Source: Ornithodoros turicata
Lineage: Eukaryota > Arthropoda > Arachnida > Ixodida > Argasidae
Reading direction: 5' to 3'
DNA length: 64,000 nucleotides
Assembly (NCBI RefSeq): GCF_037126465.1
Contig: NC_088201.1
Location: 125,252,324-125,316,323, forward strand
The position numbers were made by a program, and so were the translations under genes. Positions 54,962 to 64,000 of this stretch are shown piece by piece. The notes below the pieces were generated by a model, which was given only the letters and a program-made list of their open reading frames with translations, had not been told where the DNA came from and ran no database searches. Numbering within the stretch: the stretch's first letter is position 1; each line of letters opens with the position of its first letter.

Positions 54962-56017
54962 TCAGTACGCATGCCATGATTGAAAGCTACTCTTCCAACC
55001 AAAAAGGAACTAAAGCTTTAAGTTCAGAAAAGTAATTATTGCCTACGTGTAGCCAGATATCCCAGCGTCATCGTCAGCCGGTCACTTGCCGGCACACTAC
55101 CGCGCATATTCGTGTCAAGCTTCGAGATACGCTTCTGTAATTTGTTGAGTATAACATCAAATGTCTCAGCGTCCATTATCAAAATACTCCGATAGGCGTT
55201 TGGGTCGTCCGCACGGAGATCTGGGATGAGACAGTTTTGCGTTTAATATCCATTTCTTTGCCTACATCTTGTCTCGGTGTTTCATGTGCCTGCACTCCTC
55301 GTCATCAATAAGGAGTGCCAGTGCAATAAGTTTTCTTTTTCGTTGATCCATCTAGACACAAAGATGCAAGTGCAAAGAAAGAAAAGGACTGGCCGTCGGA
55401 AAACCGATTCGTGTGAATGCTAGAGTACGAGCGGGTGTCTTCAGACGGGAGGGGACCCCGTTTTCCTTGACATCCCTCTCACCTCTTCAAGACGGTCTGC
55501 CGCCAGAAAACTGACTTGTGTTAGGTCTCAGTGTGCTTTCTCTTTACATCACACGGGGCACGAGTATGCAGGCTTAGAGGATAATCCCTTTACGGGCAGA
55601 TAAGCAACCTTTTGTACTAGTCTCCAAGGCTGTCCGTGATCCATGAAAGTAAAGGGGGGAGAGAGAAGATGCAGGAACCAGCCACCTCCAACCTCCTCGC
55701 TTACTCGGCGGATGGGTACCGTCAAAATCTTCCGCGCGATTTTTCCAGTGCGACAGCAGATACCGACACAGTGTAACCTAAAGTCCCTCGATCGCTCTTT
55801 GAGAAGTAGCGACACCCCTTGCGGCGCCGACAGGGAGCGTTCGTTGGTCGAAGGTGCTCACGTGGTAGTTTGCGCCACTTCCGCCGTGCCGCTTTGCTTC
55901 CGTCCGCCATGATCTTCCCAAGTTCGCTCCTCGCTCAGTTCGTGCGTTCGTGCTCTTTGCGGGTAGTTTTTGAAGGCCGAACTATCGCGTTGAATCGCCT
56001 ATCATAACCGACTGAAA

Positions 56018-56225
56018 ATGACTGGCTGCTGTGCCTTCGGGTGCAATAGTCGTCCTGAAACAGGACAGGCAATGTTTGCCGTTCCAATGGGGAAAAGCAG
56101 TAAAGAAGTAGCAAGGCGGAAGGCGTGGCTGCACAAGATTGGAGGAAAAAACTTCAAGCCAACGAAAAGCACAAGTGTCATAGTCTTCATCCTTGTGACC
56201 CATGCCGCCGTCTCTACTTCTCTGC
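56018..56225 (+). pseudogene. THAP-domain exon, frameshifted
   Basis: ATG at 56018 begins MTGCCAFGCNSRPETGQAMF, then AVPMGKSSKEVARRKAWLHK and NFKPTKS. This matches the THAP pattern: C-x2-4-C, F-x-x-P, R-x-x-W, F-x-P. The last zinc pair appears in another frame as KCHSLH near 56177. A shift therefore lies just before it, and the C-x2-H spacing is enlarged. Upstream (55830-56010) is GC-rich and could be the 5' leader. It would be the DNA-binding part of the surrounding element's transposase. Confidence 0.75.
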
Positions 56226-56286
56226 TGACGTTCCCCACGTGTTAAAGAATTCGAGAAACCATTTATCACACGGCCAACCGGATATA

Positions 56287-56915
56287 TACAGGGTGTCCCA
56301 GAAAACGTGTCACTGAATTATGATAAAAAAACTACACCACCTAGAGTCATGCGGTCAACAGCATTTGTTCTTATTAGGTTTTTGTCACCTCTTAATGTGA
56401 ATGTCATGTACTCCAAGTTTAATTATGTAAATATTTGTGAACTGAACTCGGAAATTTGCCAAGTAAAGGTCACTTTTTTAACTCACCAATATGAAGAGCG
56501 TGCCAAATTCACTCAAAATCATGATAATTCACAGTGATATTCACGAGCTATCCCATCGGAAAAAAATAGCCGAATATCATGCTTTTCGGAGCACCGGACC
56601 ATAGCGCGCGATGGCTTTTTGAGCGCAATCGCTCTGAGTGCGACGAAAGGAGGTTCCGAAGCCAGCCCACAGAGTGATAGTAGAAAAAGTAACAGTTCCT
56701 AAAATTGGGAGAGGGAAAGCATTATCCCAGCGAAAGTCGGACGTGATAAGCCGTGCCTGTTAATTTGACTAAATTAGACACGCTCTTCACATTGGTGGGG
56801 TAAAAAAGTGACCTTTACTAGGCAAATTTCCGACTTAAGCTCGCAAAAATTTACATAATTAAACTAACGTTACACGACATTCACATGAGGAGGTGGCAAA
56901 AACCTAATAAGAACA
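56287..56915. mobile_element. Truncated foldback, same family as 53943-54824, nested
   Basis: It begins TACAGGGTGTCCCAGAAAAC and follows the 53943 element closely, including ATCCCATCGGAAAAAAATAG and the GACGAAAGGAGGTTCCGAAG block. It stops at GGCAAAAACCTAATAAGAACA without the last roughly 75 bp. It lies inside the P-like element, so it arrived later or was part of a later deletion event. Confidence 0.82.
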
Positions 56916-56929
56916 CCTATAGATGGTTA

Positions 56930-57640
56930 AGATTACCTATGAAGACAACCCGATTGTGACAACCTGACAAGAACAACCTGACATGACAACACGCGCTGAA
57001 AAAAAGACCCTTTTCAGGGCCGTTCCAATTAGTCAGCATGAGGCTTGCAGCTGTGTTAGCAGGAAATCCAAATTGTGTGTGTTTTTCCCTTATACTTGAG
57101 GGTGGGAAAATTATAGTAGCCAGCATAGGGACATTAGTGGGAAAAATTACGGTAAACCGAGGCATTACTTGGAACAGCTACCTCCTTACAAGACGCTGTG
57201 CAGAAAATGAAAAAAGTTTGGTGTAGTTGAGGTTGAAGTTTGTTTGATTCTGGAAAAAAAAAAGAAGAAACGAACGAAAAGGCTAAGTTGCAATTCCCTA
57301 GCAGATGCATTACAGAGAGTCACTATCGGTCATGCTTGTGCAGATGTTTTGTCTTGTTATCTTCCTAACAAGCAAACGGAGTCGTGCAGGACTGGCAAAC
57401 AGCACTTCCGAGAAATAGATGAGAAGTCTTCCTTCGAAGACGTTTTCGTTTGGTTTTCATTCAAGCGTTTCACTGCACAGCCAAGTGGTTCTTCGTCATG
57501 CTGTAACACTAAGCGGCATGCTCCTACTTCTGATTTGGGAGTTCAAAAACAAGTCAAGGACGTTTAGCATTCAAAACGCACGCACATACACAAAATTTCG
57601 GTCTGCTGAAGTGAAATTAGCAGGCGGCTAGCAAGACAAT
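56930..57640 (+). other. Residual interior of the P-like element, no domain recognised
   Basis: ORFs at 57038-57226 and 57244-57567 have plausible amino-acid composition but no transposase motif that I can identify. They may be remnants of the catalytic exons. Confidence 0.3.
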
Positions 57641-58053
57641 GTATCAGCGAACCGAACCGGCGTCGATACCTGGGAAGGACATGGCGGGCGGAGGAGTGAA
57701 AGGGAGAAGAATAAAGAGGGCGAGGGAAGGGTTGTCGCTACTTCCCAAAGAGCGATCGAGGGACTTTAGTGTAACCTGGTTCGATGGGCTCTCGGTCGGT
57801 GTGTACGTGTACTCATACTTCATGTTTTATATATATGTATATATAAACGAAAAGCAGTAGACATATAAATTTGGTGTCTATCGATTCCTGAAATATTTCG
57901 AGAAAAATAACAGAGCAATATCTTCGCGATGGCTATAGAAGTTTAATAAAACCTGTTCAAAGAGGTACGAGAAAAAAATGTGTATTTTTTTCATATTTGT
58001 GACGTCGCCGTAAAATACATAGGACATGTTTCGGAATTGTGTCCCTTTATTGA

Positions 58054-58548
58054 GGCTGCGTTCGAATACCTCGCGCCCGCGAAGCCGCCTGATTAGGCAG
58101 CAGAGTAGACCCCTTTGCTTGTCGCTATTGGAACAGGCTTGCCTAGCCGAGGCGCCTGTGGCGCCATCTCGTTGCTCACGCAAGAAATGCGTACGGCGCA
58201 AGCGCAGCAGGACTCTAATGCGCTAAGTTTGTGGGACATCGTGCATAAACTGTCACCTTCACAACTAAACATGTGTTGCAACTCTCTACGCAGTTTAAAA
58301 AAAAAACATACCACTATGCGCAACTTTACATTTAAAGCCAGCAGAAACAGCGGGCACGCTGGTACCGTCAACGCGCGTCTCCATCCCGGCTGTCAGATGG
58401 TCAGGTGTGTAACTAGACTGCATCGATGCGCACTAGGTCGTAGCCGACAGAATAGCGGACTTGGCGAGATTTGGAACGAGACTTAACATGGCGGCACTTC
58501 CGGTTAGACCGCTAGGCAGTCGACTAAGCGGTGTATTGGAACGCAGCC
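58054..58548. mobile_element. 495-bp MITE with GGCTGCGTTC ends
   Basis: GGCTGCGTTCGAATACC at the left and GGTGTATTGGAACGCAGCC at the right are imperfect inverted repeats. The flanking triplets are TGA and TTA. The terminus shape and 3-bp target suggest PIF/Harbinger, with a degenerate duplication. There is no coding sequence. Confidence 0.6.
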
Positions 58549-58644
58549 TTAATTCATCTCGTCTTCCTCTTTATAGTGAAACCGCCCGCGTAAAAATCTG
58601 GTGGTTACCGAGAGAAAGCACAAAAAAGTTCCATGGGAAATACA

Positions 58645-59540
58645 TTGGGACCATAGAGGAAGGAAACACAAGGAGCGGCTCTTCGCTCCAGGCTAGCGTA
58701 GCCAACCACTGGCGGTCGCTCCAGTCAAAATCGCCATTGCTTCCTGTCTACCACGTGATCCCCTGTAAAGTTTCGGTTTTGCAACGCTTTGTTTCTCGCG
58801 CTGCTCTCCGTATGATTTTGATTTTTGAAAGTAATTTATTGTGAAAATGTGAGCATCATCGTAGAAACGACGTATGGTAATGTGTTCCTGTCCCGGATGC
58901 GGCTCTCGTTGAATTGAAAACAGCTCTGTCACGGGAACGCGTTTTGTTCGTAAGTACACGGTCAGTTGTTTTAGTCGTCCGTGTGTGTTCGAGTCATCTT
59001 GAATTTGTAGAGGACGGTGGTCTTCCTCTACATGAGCCCCGACCGGCGATGATGGTATGGGTATGGGATGTCCTCTACAAATTGTTCATTTGAGACCTCA
59101 AAATGTGCCGGACAATCATTTCATATCTTCTGTTGTTGTACGAATCTGATTAATGGTATTTTGAGTACGGCATTCTTTACCAAGGAACGCACATACGTTG
59201 GAAGTAACCGTTGCCACACGTGATGTTTCCGGTCCCACGTACTCCTTTTGCGTTCTGCACACTGTGACTGGTCTTCTAATAGAACAGTAAACAGCCGAAC
59301 ACACAGAAATACAGTGCAAGCACGCGTTCAACGTAATACTTCCATCTGAACTGTGACACAACTACAGCTCGCGTCGTCTGCTCTGCTGGCGCCATGCTGT
59401 CTGGAGGGTCACGTGAGCGGTCACATGGTAGACAGGAGCATCCCAGAATTTACTGCGAAGCCGGCTACGCTCATCCCGATGGAAAACTGTCGGAGAGGCC
59501 GCTCCTTGTGTTTCCTTCCTCCATGATTGGGACGGAGAGC
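58645..59540. repeat. Inverted repeat pair around 0.7 kb of anonymous sequence
   Basis: GAGGAAGGAAACACAAGGAG, then CGGC, at 58658 is mirrored at about 59498-59520. TCCTGTCTACCACGTGA at about 58743 is mirrored near 59424-59440. The arms are interrupted and diverged. It is possibly an old foldback element. Confidence 0.55.
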
Positions 59541-59544
59541 TGGT

Positions 59545-62500
59545 ATGCCCCTCTTAAGAGGGGATATCACCCGTCGCGGCCCCATGTATTTTCTATGGGG
59601 CAAACTTTTCCATTTTTCTCGATAAATACTCGTCCGATCTTCACGATATCGGTCTCATTTGATAGCTTTTAACAATTACGAGAAAATAGATTTTTCAAAT
59701 TTTCAATTTTCGCTTGGATTTTTCGTTGAGACGTTGTAGAACGTGTGGAAAATAGCCAACAATTGACCTTGGACTTCTGAAGCGAATAGCAGAAAAAGAA
59801 ATCATCCTAGGCGACATTTGCTCAATTCATTTTCTTCTAAAATGTGTCCTGAACGTTTTGGTACCACTATCTCGCGTGTAAAGTTAGCCGTTCTTGAGAT
59901 AAATGAAAATTTCTCAGGGTATGTACAGCGCTTCCTCGGGACAACTTTCTCTGCCGCCCGGTGCTGCCACGACGCGGGCTTTACGTCCAGAAGGTATTTA
60001 TCCGCGAAGTGTGACCCTTATTTCAGCATACTCCGAGTTTCCCTTTCCCCGGAAAAAAAGGGGAAGGGCGCTAAGCTCCACTACAGCGGGGCTATTGTTT
60101 TCCCTGCTGTGTGGCTTATCCGCGCCGGCCTTTGAGAAGCGGGCACAAGTGGGCATGTAATGACTCAGCATGCTATTCTCGGTATTGGACTCGTCCTTGC
60201 AGTTCGGACTGTCCCGTCGATTCGCTTGGTTCCTGTGTGCGTGCGAAATATATGTTTGGCGCAGGGACGAGCAGCGATGATGAGCTGAGCAACTGAAAAT
60301 TCAGCACCCGCCAAAATAATGATGATAATAACTACTAGTGAGATAAGCACAAAATCCCCATTGTCTTGCGGCCTCCCAAATAGAACAAACGGCGTCTAGT
60401 CATAACGGCCCGGATAAATCTTTATTTATTTATTTATGCTGTTGTATGAGCCGTTCCACTTGTGCTGGTTGCGTATTCTGTGTTCTGGGTCTGCAATTGA
60501 TAAGCGAAGCTCTATGTTCTTAGTGTAATTTTGTTGTAATGTGCTCCGTGTACAGTATCGTTATAGCCCTATTTATTAAAGTCAGTTACCTGGCTATCTG
60601 AAACCCAATCCATTCTCTTTCCCATAATATGCAGGTGAAAGTTTACCAGATATTTATAAAGGAAATACCACTTTCAATGCTACCACTGGGGGTGTGATAG
60701 ATCAGCTTCATATGTTATAGTGAAAAGAGTAGACAGAGCGACGGAAAAGAGTCGGACAGCAAATAAAATACCAAGTCCGGACAGTCGCCTCAACCTACCA
60801 TCTTTGCCTCCATGTTTGTGCGTGTGCTGCCGAATGTGTAACTCTCCTTCCTAAAGGGTCATTGTCAGTTAATAAGATTCTGAAAATCATCGATAAATAT
60901 TTCGGCTTGTGATACGTCTTGTGCATTGGTTGTATATTTCATGCACTATAACCGTGGTTAGTGCCGATCCCCACCTTCCAGTGAGGTCTTTTTTTTCGCT
61001 CGCTCTCTCTTGTTGTTCTCACTTTGTTGTCGGGAATTCCCTTGTAAGGTTGGTAACAGGTCAACGGTGGACGACCACCGATCCTTTTCAAGTTCGAAGC
61101 ATTTCTATCTGGGTTTGTGGACGCGACCTCTGTATGTATAAGATATCGCTTTCAGGCCCGCCGACACACACACAAAAAAGGGGGGAGCAAAGAAAAATAA
61201 AGATGTAACAAAGAGCATTGACCATTGATATGCGCTGCTCGTTTGCGAATATGAATCTTAAATGTTGTTTAGTTTTTAACAATGTCATCTTATCTCAGCA
61301 ATGAAAACGAAGGAAAACTACATTTTGTGGCAGAGTTTTAGTACAAAATAGCACATATGTCACATACTCAATCGTTTGCTATAGTGCACTTAAAGTATAC
61401 GTACAGCGCGGTTCTGTTGAGCACCCAAAATGTTTTTATGGAAATTGAATGATTCTGACAAAACTACTTAATTAATTAAGTATTATTTACCAGTTTAAGG
61501 GCTGAGTTGTCAATGAGACAGTCTTTCTTTCCGCTGCTTATGGGGCATGCACGAGCAACACCGAGCACCCTTTTCCCGCTATTACTGGTCGTTATTGTTT
61601 AGCTTTATTTATTACAAGTACCATTCTTTTCGTATTTTTATTTGCTAGCATTCAGATTATTCGCTAAACGTTTCTTCTGGCATTAATTTATACTTCAAGA
61701 CGTGCACGCGCAACAGGGAACGGTTGCATCCCTGCGTCCGTGGATAACGTTTACGATAATGGTAATATCATATGTTCAACTCCAGCCCAAATGATCGTAT
61801 TCGGACAACTGATACTTTTTCTGCGCGAAGATACAAAAGGGAAAGGAAACATGTATACGATGTGTATGTGCTGTTTTTTTTTTCTTCTTATTCAGTACCG
61901 AGCGAGAACAAATACACAAGTCATACTCTCGTGTAAAAATTTGTACACAAAAGGAGGTGTTCAGTCAAAAGTGGCGTTCAGTGAAACGTCTTGAACAAAA
62001 CCGCATTCAACTGAGTAGCATTCTGTCAAATTGGCGGTCCACGTGCTAGCCACTAAGTGCCGATTTAAGTATTGTCGCAAAAATGTAGTTGCTGAAGGTG
62101 CACGTTCATGGGGTGGACAGTTGGTACCATCACATGCGAAATTCACAAGTTAGTAATTTTTGTTTAATTGGTGAGGGTATTGCAAACGAACATTGCATAG
62201 CAGAAGTACAGCCCCACTGATGCCAACACAGAATAAATTATTTCGCCATCGTGAACCGTTGTCTATTCTTCCAGCCGGGAGATTTCGGTGTAGCAGCAAA
62301 ACGATAAAGAAGTCGAACAGAGTGCAAACCAAGGGAGCAGCCGACAGACACATGAATAGATGCGTTTGTTCCCCAAAGCTGCGTTCTCCTCAAGCACCCC
62401 TCTTTTCTTATGAGATTAACCGCGCATCCCGAGCGAAGTCGGGGCGAACAAAAACAACAAGGTCACGCATGCTGTGGGGACTACATGCCCCCGCGCTGTA

Positions 62501-63150
62501 TCGCGCGCTTCTTGGACAACGGCACTAGTTACAGCACTCGGCGCCCCTAGCGCCACCTCGTGGCTGGGTAGACCCCGGCGCCATCTCGTGCCCAGAAACG
62601 ACGAATCGGCGCGGGATACATCCCCTCTTAAACACCTCACCCTTTAGTTTGACTCGCGCGCACATAGGACTCTCGAATTTGTGGAAGCTCGCGTGACAAG
62701 CAATACATAGTATCTTTTTTGGCTTTAAAAAGGTACGCCACTGCCTTCCTACGTGATCTTCATGGTTCTAAGGGCACGTCTTTATTTTGGTTTTTAAAAC
62801 TTTGTCCACATTGTCCGTAACGGAAATACGAGAAACAAACAAACAGGAGCAACAGAGAAAGGAAGACGCAGTGGCCGAAGGTGAAACAAAATGACAGAAA
62901 AAAAAAAAAACGCCTACAGGCCTAGGAATCTGTCCACCTACCTAGCAGCTCAATAAAATAGTGTCAATAATAATGAGAAAATACAGGACCCTGAGCACGT
63001 ACGCAAAAGTCCGTGCAACGTCCGGGTATCTCCGTGTAAATTCCTGTGAGGACAAACGACGGATATTTGTGGGAAGTCCTAACCAGTGGTTTGTCCAGGA
63101 TCCCAAGCACGGAGTGGTTTTGAAAAAACATTGGGGGGGGGGGTCATCAT
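59545..63150. other. No gene recognised
   Basis: About 3.6 kb with only short ORFs. The 60.9-61.2 kb stretch has a 3' UTR look (AATAAA near 61196), and 62.4-62.65 kb is GC-rich. Neither is tied to a recognisable exon. Confidence 0.4.
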
Positions 63151-63167
63151 TATATAGTTATGTCATT

Positions 63168-63345
63168 CAGTGATGGCCACTAACTACTTGTACAGTAGTT
63201 TAACTATAAAGCTACTAACTACATTGGGATGGAGTAGTATAACTAGCAGTTCAACTACTTTTCAGGGGAGTAGTTAACACTACTTCTTTAACTACTGCAA
63301 TGTATTTACCTACATCTATAACTACTTAACGTTGTCCATCAACAC
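63168..63345. repeat. hAT-like MITE built from TAACTACT-type repeats
   Basis: It starts CAGTGATGGCCACTAACTAC and ends near ACGTTGTCCATCAACACC (a degenerate inverted terminus). About ten TAACTACT / AGTAGTTA-like motifs lie between. The start matches those at 48822 and 27351. No clear target duplication is visible. Confidence 0.55.
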
Positions 63346-63349
63346 CAAT

Positions 63350-64000
63350 CCCTTGTAGTGTTGTTGGACACCTAAATATGAATTACAAGCAGTGATAATA
63401 TTTCAGATCTACTCTTGTGCTTACGTCGCATAATTCACATACTGTTGTAAAATCCACTGCCTGTCCCTTGTATATTACGCACTGACAAAAGAGCTTGTTG
63501 CGGAAATATTTTCTATGGAGTGAAAGCTTCCGCCATAAAGGTACGCACAACATACGACGGATCATGTACGAGATTTACACTCAGGCTCCTCCGTCACAGA
63601 TCAATGCGCCACGCACAAATATTCTGGTGGATGCCGATTTCGCCACTGTGGACCGTAAAATATTTTCGCTTAGCCACGATGATCGATCACGTAGCCATCC
63701 TATGCGGTTATGTGCACACCAGGACGGTAACCAAGGTATTACGCCGGCCGCTACGATCGTCAAATACAAAGCTTGCGATGGGATTCTTTCTGCGCCCTAC
63801 GTGATAAACTAAGTTACAGGATTATTTCACAACAAATGAGGCTTCACTAGACAAGCATTAAAAGTGAAGATTTAGTACACATGCACGGCACAATTGCTCT
63901 GCACCTCCGTTCTCATCAAACAAGTAGCTCAATGTAAAAGTCGGAAGCACAATCGTGTCGTAAAGGTTGCGGCAAAATCCGAAGTAGTTGGCGCCTGCAG
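63350..64000. other. No gene recognised
   Basis: Overlapping short ORFs at 63495-63812 occur on both strands without a recognisable domain. Confidence 0.4.

Larger units (their letters stand above)
55771..57776 (+). mobile_element. P-like THAP transposon, perfect 8-bp duplication, 36-bp TIRs
   Basis: GTGTAACC flanks both ends (55771-55778 and 57769-57776). The TIRs start TAAAGTCCCTCGATCGCTCT and run about 36 bp with one mismatch. A THAP exon lies 240 bp inside the left end. An 8-bp duplication together with a THAP DNA-binding domain is the signature of the P superfamily; hAT also makes 8-bp duplications but does not typically start with THAP. The element is 1990 bp between duplications, of which about 630 bp is a nested foldback fragment. 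No catalytic region is recognisable, so it is an internally deleted or decayed copy. Confidence 0.75.

Noticed and set aside
57038..57567. Catalytic exons of the P-like transposase
   Set aside because: The ORFs there show none of the catalytic motifs I could recognise. Kept only as residual interior.
62416..62640. CpG-rich promoter of a host gene
   Set aside because: GC-rich, but no exon, splice donor or recognisable core promoter follows on either strand.

Overview
This window is repeat-dominated animal genomic DNA. It has no prokaryotic operons. It has GT..AG splice signals, tRNA-derived SINEs, LINE fragments, an LTR retrotransposon and many terminal-inverted-repeat (TIR) transposons and MITEs. 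The mix fits an arthropod, most likely an arachnid and perhaps a tick; that is inference from general style, not a marker gene. I find no convincing host protein-coding gene. Nearly everything recognisable is transposon-derived.

The centrepiece is 15.9-26.0 kb. A plus-strand, decayed THAP-domain transposase gene (16.2-17.9 kb) faces a minus-strand multi-exon gene with a SWIM zinc finger and a YqaJ-type nuclease domain (25.9-24.4 kb, continuing at 18.3-18.1 kb). The YqaJ exon is split by a young, nearly intact 6.07-kb LTR retrotransposon (18339-24411). Its 394-bp LTRs differ at one base by my reading, and a GCCT target duplication flanks it. Its polyprotein order is protease-integrase-reverse transcriptase-RNase H, which is the unusual Gmr1-like order in a Ty3/gypsy-type element. 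Its Gag carries a SCAN-like capsid region. Gag and Pol share one frame, separated by a single TAA.

Left part (1-15.9 kb): mostly anonymous sequence, with a 2.6-kb TIR element holding exon-like ORFs (6.8-9.4 kb), three SINEs or SINE pieces, and a Harbinger-like MITE (12.75-13.3 kb). Middle (26.7-45.4 kb): two hAT-type MITE copies with 8-bp duplications, a hAT-like element carrying a nested foldback element, further foldbacks, a hAT MITE with a perfect 8-bp duplication (40.36-41.38 kb), a long snap-back hairpin and a local tandem duplication. Right part (46.8-64 kb): LINE ORF2 fragments, MITEs, a broken MADF-domain exon facing a PIF/Harbinger transposase (50.9-53.8 kb), two more foldbacks, and a THAP-containing P-like element with a perfect 8-bp duplication (55.78-57.77 kb).

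How the parts relate: the autonomous-type remnants (THAP transposase plus SWIM/YqaJ partner, Harbinger transposase plus MADF partner, P-like THAP element) are plausible sources of mobilising enzymes. The MITEs and foldbacks are non-coding passengers. Several nested insertions give a relative order of events, with the Gmr1-like element among the most recent.
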